A stretch of 37,373 nt of DNA from Bacteroidota bacterium (GCA_947454025.1 CANGIZ010000015.1:1-37373); one strand, 5' to 3'; numbered from the stretch's first letter, positions 8,846 to 18,103 are shown. Notes: a model not told the origin generated them from the letters alone. Program-made: numbers and translations.

Positions 8846-9497
8846 CTAAATAATTCATTAAATGATGATAATGATCTTCGATATCATTGTTTAATGGGGA
8901 GTTACCAAAATAGTGTACTACCTGGTAATCATATCTTTGGAAGGTAGCAATAATGGCCCCAGCATCGTCCCTGTTTAATTTAAGGGTAACCAGTAATGCG
9001 CCGCTTGCTTCGTCAAAAAAACTATTCAATTGAACAATCTGTGCATTATTGGTTTCCACCAGTCTACTCATTTCGGCTAATGAGTATTGGAAAGGAGAAA
9101 TAGATAAAACAATGATGGCTCCAGGTTGTGTCACTCCTAAAAATTGAGCAAGATTGTCATTAAGGTGTTGTTGCGTTATCACACCAATGCATTCTTGTTG
9201 CTCGTTTAAAACAGGTAAAATGGTTAAATGATGTTTGGTAAATAAATCAAGTGCAGTTAAAAAATGTGCCGACCCTGCAATGCCAATTCTTAAAATTTGA
9301 TCACTTAATGTTGCCAAGTTATTAGATTCGTCGGTATCCAATAAATCGGCCTTATTTACCAATCCTATAAAATAATCATCTTTTACTACTGCTAAATGTT
9401 GTACATCAAAATCCTCCATGCATTGCATAGCAAAGGATACTTTGTCCTCCAAATGCAACATGGGCAACCCTTTAATTGCAATAGATGCAGCTAACAT
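8838..9497 (-). CDS. CBS-domain protein with C-terminal ACT-like region
   Basis: A 219-residue soluble protein. Residues about 8-60 and 75-135 form a CBS pair (AMQCMEDFDVQHLAVV...GLVNKADLL and LDLFTKHHLTILPVLNEQQECIGVITQQHL), which usually binds adenosyl nucleotides. Residues about 138-205 (PGAIIVLSISPFQYSLAEMS onward) have the betaalphabeta pattern of an ACT-like domain. No enzymatic domain is present, so it is probably a regulatory or ligand-sensing protein. Its stop overlaps the start of the Omp85-like gene by 8 nt, indicating translational coupling, and it lies 3 nt after the alpha/beta hydrolase. What it senses is unknown. Confidence 0.78.
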   Translation of the reverse strand: MLAASIAIKGLPMLHLEDKVSFAMQCMEDFDVQHLAVVKDDYFIGLVNKADLLDTDESNNLATLSDQILRIGIAGSAHFLTALDLFTKHHLTILPVLNEQQECIGVITQQHLNDNLAQFLGVTQPGAIIVLSISPFQYSLAEMSRLVETNNAQIVQLNSFFDEASGALLVTLKLNRDDAGAIIATFQRYDYQVVHYFGNSPLNNDIEDHYHHLMNYLDV

Positions 9498-9500
9498 AAT

Positions 9501-10265
9501 CTATGATTTAGGAAGCGAATTAAGAAAAGAAGCAAGTATTTCATTAAACTCATGTGGCACTTCCATCATTGGAGCATGACCACATTTATCAATAAAATGC
9601 AATTCACTATGCGGAATTAATTTCTTAAACTCTTCTGCAACAAAAGGAGGTGTAACTGTGTCATTCTTTCCCCAAATTAAACAAGTAGGCACTTTAATTT
9701 GGTTCAATTCCTCACCCAAGTTATTTCGAATTGCACTCTTTGCCAATGCAATAATTTTTATCACTTTTAAACGGTTTCTTGTAATTTCAAAAACCTCATC
9801 CACCAACTCAGGCGTTGCCATTGCAGGATCATAAAAAGTTTGGGCTGTTTTATTTTTGATATAATCATAGTCTCCACGCTTTGGATAACTATCGCCCATT
9901 GCGTTTTCAAAAAGCCCACTACTACCTGTTAATATCAAAGACTTTACTTTTTCGGGATGTTTTAATACATATACCAAACCAACATGACCACCCAACGAAT
10001 TACCCAATAAGTTTACTTTATCGTAACCTTTATGTTCAATAAACTGGGTAACATATTTTGCTAATCCTGTTACACTGGTATGTAAAATGTCTAAGTCGAA
10101 AAGGGGTAATAAAGGCACAACCACTTTATGGGTAGTTCTAAATTTTTCAATTAAATCCGAAAAATTACTTAAGGCCCCAAACAAACCATGTAACAACATT
10201 AAAGTTTCTCCTTCACCTACTTCCAAGTACTCAAATTTTCCTTCTTTTTTAATTTCGTATTCCAT
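9501..10265 (-). CDS. Alpha/beta-fold hydrolase
   Basis: A 254-residue soluble hydrolase with an intact catalytic triad: nucleophile Ser90 in GNSLGG, Asp202 in WGKNDTVTPP and His230 in CGHAPMMEVP. The oxyanion motif HGLFG is near residues 26-30. Such proteins hydrolyse esters or C-C bonds; the substrate cannot be read from the sequence. The ATG at 10265 is preferred over an upstream TTG (10274) because alignment-like homology begins at once and ATG is available. A -7-like element (TATCTTTA, minus, 10281-10288) lies 15 nt upstream, so the gene may begin its own transcript. Downstream it abuts the CBS gene (3 nt). Confidence 0.88.
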   Translation of the reverse strand: MEYEIKKEGKFEYLEVGEGETLMLLHGLFGALSNFSDLIEKFRTTHKVVVPLLPLFDLDILHTSVTGLAKYVTQFIEHKGYDKVNLLGNSLGGHVGLVYVLKHPEKVKSLILTGSSGLFENAMGDSYPKRGDYDYIKNKTAQTFYDPAMATPELVDEVFEITRNRLKVIKIIALAKSAIRNNLGEELNQIKVPTCLIWGKNDTVTPPFVAEEFKKLIPHSELHFIDKCGHAPMMEVPHEFNEILASFLNSLPKS

Positions 10266-10375
10266 AACAATCAATATGAATAAAGATACTTAATTCATTG
10301 CAAAAAAAGCCTATATGGGGATTTCAGGAGTGCCTATCCTCAATTATTAACAATTAGGTAAACTAGTTAACTAGC

Positions 10376-10891
10376 CTAATTTAAAGGATTGGAAAAGGTA
10401 GCGATACTGTGTTTAATGGAAGGCAGCCATTCCCCAATTTTGCCCATACAATAGGGCCACCAGGATTGTAAATAATGATAAGAATAAGTGTCTTTCATTT
10501 TGGCGGTTTCTAAAACCCCTAGAATTTGTAAAAAATACACAATAGCACTTAAAATAGTGAAATAAATAAATGCGTACAGCACAATTCCCAATAATTTATT
10601 TAACCACCCAAGCATTAACCATTCCGCAGTTTGTTGCAAGAGTCTCGATGTCCATTTAAGTATCAACATCACTACAATGAGCACCAATAAAAAGGAAATA
10701 AACGGTAACCAGTGTGAAGCAATTTTGGTATGCTCTTTTAACTGAATTGCAACCCAACCTGCAAATTGAAAAGCAAGAACAAGGCCAATAAATAAAGACA
10801 TAAAGGACACTACGGCCCTGATGAATCCATTTTTATAACCTTGCAATAAAGCAATGATGAATATAGTTCCTGCAAGTAGGTCTAACCACAT
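10376..10891 (-). CDS. CvpA family membrane protein
   Basis: A 171-residue integral membrane protein with four hydrophobic segments (about 4-22, 28-48, 62-83 and 98-122) and the CvpA-family beginning (DLLAGTIFIIALLQGYKNGFI), in which the G-x-x-x-G helix start is typical. CvpA proteins are linked to colicin V production in E. coli and to envelope homeostasis and cell division more broadly; the exact function is unsettled. The gene begins 2 nt after yqeY and ends 110 nt before the hydrolase start, with a short palindrome (10363-10374) just beyond its stop. Confidence 0.85.
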   Translation of the reverse strand: MWLDLLAGTIFIIALLQGYKNGFIRAVVSFMSLFIGLVLAFQFAGWVAIQLKEHTKIASHWLPFISFLLVLIVVMLILKWTSRLLQQTAEWLMLGWLNKLLGIVLYAFIYFTILSAIVYFLQILGVLETAKMKDTYSYHYLQSWWPYCMGKIGEWLPSIKHSIATFSNPLN

Positions 10892-10893
10892 GA

Positions 10894-11346
10894 TTAAGCT
10901 GTAAGTAATGATTTAGCCAAAGCCGAAATTACTTTACCGTCTGCTTTACCCGCTAATTGTTTTGTAGCAATGCCCATCACTTTGCCTAAGTCCTGAGGAC
11001 CCGCTGCCCCCACTTGAGCGATAATGGCTACTACTGCAGCTTTTACCTCTTCCTCGCTCATTTGAGCTGGTAAGAATTTTTCAATCACAGCAATTTCTTC
11101 CGATTCTTTGGTTGCTAAATCCGCTCTATTTTGTTCCTGATAAATGGTTAAAGAATCTTTACGTTGCTTTACCAATTTTTGCAAAAGTTTCATTTCACCA
11201 TCAGCTGAAATTTCACCATTCGCACCAGGTTCTGTTTTTGCTTTAATGATTTCGGCCTTGATTGCTCTTAGGCCTCTTAGTAAAACTTCGTCCTTATTTT
11301 TCATCGCGTCTTTCATTAAAGACATTACTTCTGTTTCTAAACTCAT
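10894..11346 (-). CDS. GatB/YqeY domain protein
   Basis: A 150-residue cytoplasmic protein with the full YqeY signature: an N-terminal helical region (MKDAMKNKDEVLLRGLRAIKAEI), the middle segment LLQKLVKQRKDSLTIYQEQNR, and the C-terminal LGKVMGIATKQLAGKADGK motif. The fold matches the tRNA-binding tail of GatB, suggesting a role around tRNA-dependent amidation or another tRNA-related function, but no activity is established. It lies 6 nt after gldC and 2 nt before cvpA, so the three form an operon. Confidence 0.9.
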   Translation of the reverse strand: MSLETEVMSLMKDAMKNKDEVLLRGLRAIKAEIIKAKTEPGANGEISADGEMKLLQKLVKQRKDSLTIYQEQNRADLATKESEEIAVIEKFLPAQMSEEEVKAAVVAIIAQVGAAGPQDLGKVMGIATKQLAGKADGKVISALAKSLLTA

Positions 11347-11352
11347 GATATA

Positions 11353-11700
11353 CTATTTTGGATTTTGAGCAATTTGACTTGCTCTAAATTTTTGATAAAA
11401 TGATTGGGCAAATGCTTTAAAATCATCTGCAATCGCCTTGTCCTGCGTAGCTCTTAGGTAAGTATCTCCCATGCCCATTAAATTCTGATAAAAGAAATCG
11501 GCCATTTCGTCCACCATCATATCCTTGGTCCAAAGATCAATGCGTAGTGCAGTTTTGTCGGTTGGATCCCAAAAAGTAAGCATCATTGCACGCGCGTCCT
11601 GTGCTTCAGTTGCGGTACTGTCTGATGCAGACCATTGAATATTTTGAGGAATTTTTTGTTCATCTAAATGAACAGTAACATTAATATTAGATTGATGCAT
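11353..11700 (-). CDS. gldC: Gliding motility protein GldC
   Basis: A 115-residue soluble protein matching GldC: N-terminal beta strands, QNIQWSASDS, then the acidic/aromatic MLTFWDPTDKTALRIDLWTKDM and a helical C-terminal half (FFYQNLMGMGDTYLRATQ). GldC is almost confined to Bacteroidota and is needed for efficient gliding in Flavobacterium johnsoniae; it is cytoplasmic and its biochemical role is not known. Many non-gliding Bacteroidota keep it, so presence alone does not prove gliding. It starts the gldC-yqeY-cvpA run, 14 nt after a glycosyltransferase-like gene. Confidence 0.88.
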   Translation of the reverse strand: MHQSNINVTVHLDEQKIPQNIQWSASDSTATEAQDARAMMLTFWDPTDKTALRIDLWTKDMMVDEMADFFYQNLMGMGDTYLRATQDKAIADDFKAFAQSFYQKFRASQIAQNPK

Positions 11701-11714
11701 TGTTATAGATTGTG

Positions 11715-12779
11715 CTATTTATTAAGCGAAAGTACAATTTTATTAAATAAGTCTAAATTGGCTCTTTGTTCATTGAGCTGAATAAGCCAATCTTTCCCCA
11801 TACTAGCTCTTGATTGTCGATACACTTCGTCCTTATAATATAATTTAAAGTGGTTAGATAGGGCTTGTTTTTCAGCAAAAGAAAAAACTTCTCCTGCTTT
11901 TAGCCAAGTTGCCGGAAGCCCCATATTACTATCAAATAATAAAGGAATATCATATTGAGTCGCATACTCGACCCAAACTGATTTTGAACAATCAACCCCT
12001 TCCCATAATATAGCATAGGTAGCTGCTAACCAAGCCAAATTCAAATCATTGGCAAGATGTATGGAAATGGATTGTTTAAATTTATATCCATTAAGTTGTG
12101 CTAAAGCCGTATCTACTTGCTTTTGAGTATCAAAAATAAATACCAAATGCATGGTAGTAAGTTGCCATTTCTTAAAAATAGAAAACTCTTTTAAAATCGC
12201 TGTAAACCTTTCTACAGGCGCAAAAGCAAGGAAATAACTATTGCCATCCGATACGAGTTCTTTGGCTGCAGATAGTTCCTGCCATTCAAATTGAGCAGGT
12301 GGTACATTAGGTAAATAAACTGGTAAAAATTTAGATGCAAATTCGGGATATTTCACCTGCAAAATATCTAATACCCAATCATTGGTACATAAAATAGCAG
12401 AAGCATTTTGTAAACATTGCTTAAATTTTCGCTGAATCAACAAGCGTTTAAGCATCCATACCTCTTGTAACGCATTGGGTACAGTAATCGGAATAAAGAA
12501 ACTGGGAAATGATTTTGACTTATCTAATTCGGTACCAAAATGCAACACAATTGCATTGGAAACCTGCTTAATAAATTGTCTTGCTTCTTTAAAAGATTGT
12601 GTGGTTACTCCTTCAATTCCTTGATAATCACAAAGCTGTGCCTCCGAAAAATCATCGCCAACAATAATAGGTTGCGCCTCCTTGCAGTGAGCGCATGAGC
12701 GAAGCATATCCATGATTTTCGCATGCATAATGGATTGCGGAATGGCCAATTGCGAAGTAGCTACAATAAATAAACGCAT
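11715..12779 (-). CDS. Glycosyltransferase-like protein of unknown function
   Basis: A 354-residue protein with alternating beta/alpha pattern suggestive of a GT-B fold: an N-terminal Rossmann-like half (about 3-165, with PNALQEVWMLKRLLIQR and an ILCTNDWVLDIL stretch) and a C-terminal half with FLAFAPVERFTAILKEFSIF, VFIFDTQKQVDTALAQL and AATYAILWEG segments resembling GT4-type donor domains. The usual E-x7-E donor motif is not clear. Family membership is therefore tentative. The ATG at 12779 is preferred over an in-frame TTG at 12785 because the TTG lies inside a perfect -7 element (TATTTTTG, minus, 12783-12790). That element is 3 nt from the ATG, predicting a leaderless mRNA. It precedes gldC by 14 nt. 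Confidence 0.6.
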   Translation of the reverse strand: MRLFIVATSQLAIPQSIMHAKIMDMLRSCAHCKEAQPIIVGDDFSEAQLCDYQGIEGVTTQSFKEARQFIKQVSNAIVLHFGTELDKSKSFPSFFIPITVPNALQEVWMLKRLLIQRKFKQCLQNASAILCTNDWVLDILQVKYPEFASKFLPVYLPNVPPAQFEWQELSAAKELVSDGNSYFLAFAPVERFTAILKEFSIFKKWQLTTMHLVFIFDTQKQVDTALAQLNGYKFKQSISIHLANDLNLAWLAATYAILWEGVDCSKSVWVEYATQYDIPLLFDSNMGLPATWLKAGEVFSFAEKQALSNHFKLYYKDEVYRQSRASMGKDWLIQLNEQRANLDLFNKIVLSLNK

Positions 12780-12782
12780 ACG

Positions 12783-12790
12783 CAAAAATA
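12783..12790 (-). promoter_or_regulatory. -7 promoter element, glycosyltransferase-like gene
   Basis: TATTTTTG on the minus strand matches TAnnTTTG exactly. The gene's ATG (12779) begins 3 nt downstream. No convincing -33 TTTG is found at the usual spacing. Confidence 0.5.
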
Positions 12791-12852
12791 CACCATACTT
12801 AACAATTTATCCACCAATCATTTACAAAGGGTAGTTGCAATAAATACTCCCC

Positions 12853-12860
12853 TAACTTTG
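12853..12860 (+). promoter_or_regulatory. -7 promoter element, MerR-type regulator gene
   Basis: TAACTTTG matches TAnnTTTG exactly and ends 4 nt before the ATG at 12865. A TTG at 12835-12837 gives a short 15-nt spacing, so the -33 element is weak. Predicts a leaderless transcript. Confidence 0.55.
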
Positions 12861-12864
12861 TCCA

Positions 12865-13482
12865 ATGGCTATAGAACTGCAACAGTTAGATTTATTTGGG
12901 GATGCACCGAGCGCTCCAGTTCATATTAAAAGAACAAAGGCGGTAAAAGCTGTTGCCAAAAAGCCAGTGCAATTAACGGCAGCAGCACCTGTTCAAATGG
13001 TTGCCGAGGAGGCAGTTGAATTAGTGGTGAACGATAGTATTCCAACAGTATCTAGAACTCCAATGAATTTTGGAAAGAACAACACATCACATAAAAGAGG
13101 AAGAAAATCCTTCGCTTCAATGGAAGGAGATATCGATAAATTACAAGTACCTTCCTCGGAAGAGTTGGCAAAAAAATTATACTACCCCATTGGTGAGGTT
13201 GCGGTATGGTTTAATGTAAACACGTCTTTAATTAGATATTGGGAAAAAGAATTCAAACAATTACAGCCACGTAAAACAAGAAAGGGAGATAGATTGTTTA
13301 GGGTACAGGATATTGAATTTTTAAAACAGATCTATTACTTATTACGCGAAAAAAAATATTCTATCGACGGAGCAAAAACTTATCTGAAAAACAATAAAGA
13401 AAAAGCAGAGAAAGATATTGCCTTATTGAATAGTTTAAAAAACATCAAAAGCTTTTTGGTTTCTCTAAAAAGTAGTTTGTAG
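12865..13482 (+). CDS. MerR family transcriptional regulator
   Basis: A 205-residue protein with a MerR-type winged helix-turn-helix at about 106-176 (YYPIGEVAVWFNVNTSLIRYW, then the wing containing KTRKGDRLFR and the VQDIEFLKQIYYLLREKKYS helix). The N-terminal 100 residues are an unusual low-complexity Ala/Val/Lys-rich extension, probably disordered, and there is no C-terminal effector domain beyond a short Lys-rich helix. DNA binding is expected; the ligand and targets are unknown. The gene is divergent from the glycosyltransferase-like gene, with 85 nt between the two start codons. Confidence 0.85.
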   Translation: MAIELQQLDLFGDAPSAPVHIKRTKAVKAVAKKPVQLTAAAPVQMVAEEAVELVVNDSIPTVSRTPMNFGKNNTSHKRGRKSFASMEGDIDKLQVPSSEELAKKLYYPIGEVAVWFNVNTSLIRYWEKEFKQLQPRKTRKGDRLFRVQDIEFLKQIYYLLREKKYSIDGAKTYLKNNKEKAEKDIALLNSLKNIKSFLVSLKSSL

Positions 13483-13492
13483 TAAAATACAA

Positions 13493-14554
13493 TTACCCCT
13501 TTTCAGCAAATGCAATTTTATGATCATTTGCATAATTAATAGCAGCCAAATTCAACTCTTCTCTTAACAACTGAAATCCAGCAATGTCAATATGTAACGG
13601 CACTAAACATTCAATATGTATAGTGTGAAATTGCTTTCCTGACTCTGCAATAAAAACAGTGCTTGTCGAAATGTCTTGAATTGCTTGTATGGTATCTCTT
13701 AAATATTGTGCAAACTTACTAAGTGCATCGGCCGAAGTAGCAACACTTAATTGCAAATCCATTTCTATTTTTCTTTCCGTTCTTAAACTTATATTGTCAA
13801 CAATCGTATCTACCATTTGTTTATTAGGAACAGAGATATAAGTTTTATTTTCAGTACGGATTCTGGTACTGCGCAATCCGATTTTTTCGATGGTACCTGT
13901 AAAACTATTTACTTTCACCAAGTCGCCTACAGTAAAAGGTTTGTCAAAAAAGATAATAAAGGAAGCAATAATATTCTCCAAACTTTCTCGCATAGACAAT
14001 GCTACTGCAGCACCCACAATACTTAAGCTGGTAACTAAATTTCCAATATTTTCATTAAACACATAATGCAAAATCATCAGCACGCCAATGATGTATAGAA
14101 TTACTTTAAAAAAATCTCTAAAAAATAATATCAATTGATCATCGGTTTGATCCTTAGACAATTTTGCTTTTTCTTCTAAAATAATGGCAATGAATTCAAG
14201 TGTACGTAAACAAACACGAATAAATAAAATAATAAAAATTAATTTTACTACCGACTCCATGAATAATTGCAAGGATACCTTATACAAGTGTACATTCCAC
14301 AGTGCAGGAAATTTTAATTCATATAAAGCAACAATAGCAACCATGAAAATTAAGAACTTTTCAATGGGTACTACCAATCGGTGCACATGTGATTTTCTTA
14401 ATTCGGAGTGATTTTTTTTATCGATCCAAGTGTAAATAAGACTCGCAAAAAAACGAGAAATCAATCGCTTAATAATAAAAGTAACTAAAAGAATACCTAA
14501 AATGACTAGATAGCTTTTAATGGGATTGGATAAAAATTGTTGATCTAAATTCAT
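13493..14554 (-). CDS. MscS-family mechanosensitive ion channel
   Basis: A 353-residue inner-membrane protein with hydrophobic helices at about 14-32, 55-72, 90-112 and 150-170. These are followed by the pore-lining TM3-like helix containing GNLVTSLSIVGAAVALSMRESLENIIA and the MscS beta domain (DKPFTVGDLVKVNSFTGTIEKIGLRSTRIRT). The cytosolic C-terminal domain (about 255-350) is present. MscS-type channels open under membrane tension to relieve osmotic shock. The gene is the last of the rsfS-ftsH-LUD-lpxH-mscS run, 17 nt after lpxH. Which MscS subgroup it belongs to I cannot tell. Confidence 0.9.
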   Translation of the reverse strand: MNLDQQFLSNPIKSYLVILGILLVTFIIKRLISRFFASLIYTWIDKKNHSELRKSHVHRLVVPIEKFLIFMVAIVALYELKFPALWNVHLYKVSLQLFMESVVKLIFIILFIRVCLRTLEFIAIILEEKAKLSKDQTDDQLILFFRDFFKVILYIIGVLMILHYVFNENIGNLVTSLSIVGAAVALSMRESLENIIASFIIFFDKPFTVGDLVKVNSFTGTIEKIGLRSTRIRTENKTYISVPNKQMVDTIVDNISLRTERKIEMDLQLSVATSADALSKFAQYLRDTIQAIQDISTSTVFIAESGKQFHTIHIECLVPLHIDIAGFQLLREELNLAAINYANDHKIAFAEKG

Positions 14555-14571
14555 AATTTAAAATTTTGATA

Positions 14572-15330
14572 CTAAGATTCCCATTTTAATAGTTGCATTT
14601 TTTCTCCATCAAAAACGCCATAAGTGTTTAAACGAATCCAATCACCTAAATTAATATAACGTGTGCGTTCATTAATAGCAAAGTCAATGGCATAATGTCG
14701 GTGGCCAAAAACAAAATAGTCAACCTCCCTATTTTTGGCCTGTTCCTTTGTGTAAACAATCAACCACTCATTGTCCTCGCCTAAAAAAACTTCATCGGAA
14801 CTTCCTGTTTTAGCACGACTCTTTGCACTAAAATAATTCGCCAACTGTATACCTGCATCAGGATGTAGCCACCTAAACAACCATTGGCAAAACGGATTGG
14901 TGAATACTTTTTTTAAGCGCTTATAACCATAATCACCAGGACCTAAACCATCTCCATGTCCTATATAAAATTTTTTATTACCCAAATTAAATGGATGTGG
15001 CTCAAAATAAACTTTAGCGTTTAGCTCCTTGGTTAAATAATCACTCATCCATAAGTCATGGTTGCCCGTAAAAATATGTAATGGAATGCCGGCGTCACTA
15101 ATTTGCGCTAAGCATCCTAATATGCGAACAAATCCTTTTGGAACCACCGTTTTATATTCAAACCAAAAATCAAAAATATCTCCAACTATAAAAAAAGCTG
15201 CTGCGTCTTGTTTTGCATTATTTAAAAAACGTACAATACGATCTTCGCGCTTTCGACTCTCTACTTCATTTGGAGCCCCCAAATGAAAGTCAGATAAGAA
15301 ATATATTTTTTCCCCAGGGGCCAATTCCAT
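14572..15330 (-). CDS. lpxH: UDP-2,3-diacylglucosamine diphosphatase (LpxH-type)
   Basis: Hydrolyses UDP-2,3-diacylglucosamine to lipid X in lipid A synthesis at the inner membrane. The 252-residue protein shows all calcineurin-type metallophosphatase motifs: SDFHLG (Asp14, His16), GDIFDFW (Asp51), GNHD (89-92), GHGDG (124-128) and FGHRH near residue 219. The basic insert around KRLKKVFTNPFCQWLFRWLHP may contact the membrane. Length is typical of the Bacteroidota LpxH group. It sits 23 nt after the LUD gene and 17 nt before mscS. Confidence 0.9.
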   Translation of the reverse strand: MELAPGEKIYFLSDFHLGAPNEVESRKREDRIVRFLNNAKQDAAAFFIVGDIFDFWFEYKTVVPKGFVRILGCLAQISDAGIPLHIFTGNHDLWMSDYLTKELNAKVYFEPHPFNLGNKKFYIGHGDGLGPGDYGYKRLKKVFTNPFCQWLFRWLHPDAGIQLANYFSAKSRAKTGSSDEVFLGEDNEWLIVYTKEQAKNREVDYFVFGHRHYAIDFAINERTRYINLGDWIRLNTYGVFDGEKMQLLKWES

Positions 15331-15353
15331 GTGTACAGATTTATATAAAAATG

Positions 15354-15995
15354 CTAGTCGGTTAATTTATCAACTAAAAAACAATACACTTCCTTCGGTC
15401 CATGCACTCCTACTACCAATGTTTTTTCAATATCAGCGGTACGACTTGGACCCGTTGCAAAACTGATCATGGAAGGTATATGATCGGCTTCGTTTTTAAA
15501 TTGTTGCAAACTATCTGAAATGTCATATACGAGTTGATGCGTATACGCAATACAAATATGTACAGGTGCATAAACGCTCGAAGTGCGACCACTTAATTGT
15601 TGGCTACTCAGCACAATGGTACCCGTACGCGCAACCAGATGTTCACACAAAGTAATCGAAGCATCGCAACTCGCTAAATCATCGGTGGTTACCGGATCAA
15701 ACTGATACTCACTCATGTCATCGAGCCAACCAGATTCTAGAGAATATATTTTCTCCCATTTTTGTGACTTGATTAAGGCACTCAATTGCTGAGCCAATTC
15801 TCCCTCATCGGCACAATAAATAAACTTACCTAAAAGCTCCGTAAATTTTTGCGCAAAATCAATCGTCAATTCATGCTCAGTAGGAATAAATAAAGGCGTA
15901 TCTGCAACCTGTTCAGGAAAAGGTACAGCCACAGGTGACTTTAGCGCCTGTTTTATTTTTTTTAATATTTTATTTCTAGCACCTTGCGATTCCAT
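15354..15995 (-). CDS. LUD-domain (LutC/YkgG-like) protein
   Basis: A 213-residue protein of the LUD family: the central DDLASCDASITLCEHLVARTGTIVLSSQQ and the C-terminal SFATGPSRTADIEKTLVVGVHGPKEVY motifs are characteristic. In other bacteria LutC is one subunit of the LutABC lactate oxidation complex, but no lutA or lutB is nearby. This single-gene LUD form next to ftsH may have another role. It lies 8 nt downstream of ftsH and 23 nt upstream of lpxH, so it is part of that operon. Function here is not established. Confidence 0.85.
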   Translation of the reverse strand: MESQGARNKILKKIKQALKSPVAVPFPEQVADTPLFIPTEHELTIDFAQKFTELLGKFIYCADEGELAQQLSALIKSQKWEKIYSLESGWLDDMSEYQFDPVTTDDLASCDASITLCEHLVARTGTIVLSSQQLSGRTSSVYAPVHICIAYTHQLVYDISDSLQQFKNEADHIPSMISFATGPSRTADIEKTLVVGVHGPKEVYCFLVDKLTD

Positions 15996-16003
15996 GTAAA
16001 ATA

Positions 16004-18103
16004 TTATTCATTATTCCCAGTGGCGTCTGCAGCATTAATAGTTGCATTGGCATGATCAATTGTATCATCAGTAGCGGAAGCATCTGCTGTATTATCGGCT
16101 GGACTTACAACAGTAGTTTCGGTAGGAGCAAAAGTTTCATGAACATCTCCATTTTTTCTTTCCTCAAAAGGACGCTTGCCTACCAATTCTTCCACATCAG
16201 ATTTATGTAAAACTTCTTTATCTAATAATGCTTTTGCTAATTTTTCAACTTCTGCTTTACGCTCCGTTAATATTTGTAAAGTTCTTTGATATGCTTCGCC
16301 AATCATTTTTCTTACTTCTTCATCGATAATTTTTCCAGTCTCTTCGCTAAAAGGTTTTTGGAAACTATTTTCTTGAGAAGGATCGTAAAAACTTACGTTG
16401 CCAATTTTATCGTTCATTCCATAAGTAGTTACCATGGAATAAGCCATCTTAGAAATTTGTTGTAAATCGTTGGAAGCACCTGTCGAAATTTTACCAAAGA
16501 AAATTTGTTCAGCAGCTCTACCACCTAAAGTCATACACATTTGATCGGTTAATTGTTCAATTGTATATAAGTACTGTTCTTTAGGAGTGTATTGCGCATA
16601 ACCCAATGCAGCTGTGCCTCTTGGCACGATAGTTACTTTTAATAAAGGATACGCATGCTCCAAGAACCAGCCACAAATAGCATGGCCCGCTTCGTGATAA
16701 GCAATCACTTCTTTTTCTTCAGGAGAAATGATTTTATTCTTTTTCTCTAAACCGCCAATCACTCTATCAATGGCATCTTGGAAATCTTGCATCTCCACAC
16801 CACTCTTGCCTTTACGTGCAGCAATTAATGCAGCTTCATTACAAACATTCGCAATATCTGCACCTGCAAATCCAGGTGTCTGTTCTGCTAATTTATAAAT
16901 GTCTAAACTTTCTGAAACTTTAATAGGACCTAAATGCACTTTGAAAATTTCTTGACGCCCTTTTACATCCGGACGGTCAATTGAAATTTGACGATCAAAA
17001 CGACCTGGTCTTAACAAGGCGCTATCCAATACATCGGGACGATTGGTAGCAGCTAAAATAATAATACCTGTATCGCCACCAAAACCATCCATCTCTACCA
17101 ATAATTGATTCAAAGTATTTTCACGCTCGTCGTTGCTCATCATGGCATTTTTACCACGTGCACGACCAATTGCATCAATCTCATCAATGAATATAATACA
17201 AGGCGCTTTTTCTCTTGCTTGTTTAAATAAATCACGCACACGACTTGCACCTACACCCACAAACATTTCCACAAAGTCGGAACCACTTAAACTAAAGAAA
17301 GGAACCTGAGCCTCACCAGCCATTGCTTTGGCTAATAAAGTTTTACCTGTACCTGGAGGGCCTATCAATAAAGCTCCTTTAGGAATTTTACCCCCTAAGG
17401 AGGTATACTTTTTTGGATTTTTTAAAAAATCAACAATCTCCATCACTTCCTCTTTCGCTTCCTCTAATCCAGCTACATCAGCAAAAGTGATATTTACTTT
17501 GGTACCCCCTTTTTCAAATAAAGTTGCTTTAGATTTTCCTACATTAAAAATGCCACCTGGGCCCCCGCTTCCACCAGCGCCACCGCCCATTTTACGCATC
17601 ATTAACACCCAAACGACTACCAATAATACCAAAGAAAAAACGGTATTGGCAATAGGACCAAACCAATCACTTTCCGAGTCGGAACTACTATCTGGAATAT
17701 TGGTGATGGCGTACTTCGTATAAATATTTTCCACTTCTCGATTAAAAGAAGCCCAATCGTCAATTTTATATTCAAACAAATAATTGCCCTTTACTTTTTC
17801 CTTGGGCAATTTGGTTTTGAATTTTTGAACGTAGAATTCTTTTTGAACACTATCCGCTTTAATATAAATGCGAACTACTTTCTTATTTTCTACTTTCACG
17901 AATTTTTCAACATCACCACTCGCCATTATTTTCACAAATTCATTGTGTGAAATGGTGTTCACATCAGGTGCCATTTGAAAAAAACGTGCCGACAATAAGG
18001 ACAAGGCAATTAAGCCGTAAATCCAATAGATATTGAACTTTGGTAATTTAGGACCATCGCCTAAAGGACCTTTCTTTTTTGAATTATTATTCTCAGGTGT
18101 CAT
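16004..18103 (-). CDS. ftsH: ATP-dependent zinc metalloprotease FtsH
   Basis: Inner-membrane AAA+ protease that extracts and degrades membrane and regulatory proteins. The 699-residue protein has TM1 (about 26-45), a periplasmic domain, TM2 (about 150-170), Walker A GPPGTGKT (248-255), Walker B IIFIDEID (303-310), the second region of homology [17 protein letters not shown] (354-370) and the zinc site HEAGH (470-474). The basic N-terminus and Gly-rich linker (172-184) are usual. The C-terminus is an Ala/Thr/Asp-rich tail (about 660-699). It lies 50 nt after rsfS and 8 nt before the LUD gene. Confidence 0.97.
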   Translation of the reverse strand: MTPENNNSKKKGPLGDGPKLPKFNIYWIYGLIALSLLSARFFQMAPDVNTISHNEFVKIMASGDVEKFVKVENKKVVRIYIKADSVQKEFYVQKFKTKLPKEKVKGNYLFEYKIDDWASFNREVENIYTKYAITNIPDSSSDSESDWFGPIANTVFSLVLLVVVWVLMMRKMGGGAGGSGGPGGIFNVGKSKATLFEKGGTKVNITFADVAGLEEAKEEVMEIVDFLKNPKKYTSLGGKIPKGALLIGPPGTGKTLLAKAMAGEAQVPFFSLSGSDFVEMFVGVGASRVRDLFKQAREKAPCIIFIDEIDAIGRARGKNAMMSNDERENTLNQLLVEMDGFGGDTGIIILAATNRPDVLDSALLRPGRFDRQISIDRPDVKGRQEIFKVHLGPIKVSESLDIYKLAEQTPGFAGADIANVCNEAALIAARKGKSGVEMQDFQDAIDRVIGGLEKKNKIISPEEKEVIAYHEAGHAICGWFLEHAYPLLKVTIVPRGTAALGYAQYTPKEQYLYTIEQLTDQMCMTLGGRAAEQIFFGKISTGASNDLQQISKMAYSMVTTYGMNDKIGNVSFYDPSQENSFQKPFSEETGKIIDEEVRKMIGEAYQRTLQILTERKAEVEKLAKALLDKEVLHKSDVEELVGKRPFEERKNGDVHETFAPTETTVVSPADNTADASATDDTIDHANATINAADATGNNE

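Noticed and set aside
10363..10374. 12-bp palindrome CTAGTTAACTAG just beyond the cvpA stop
   Set aside because: AT-rich and not followed by a T-run on the minus strand; a terminator call is not supported, and short AT palindromes are expected by chance here.
17328..17723. Open frame opposite ftsH
   Set aside because: Antisense to the conserved AAA domain; Pro/Gly-rich translation reflects the complementary strand.
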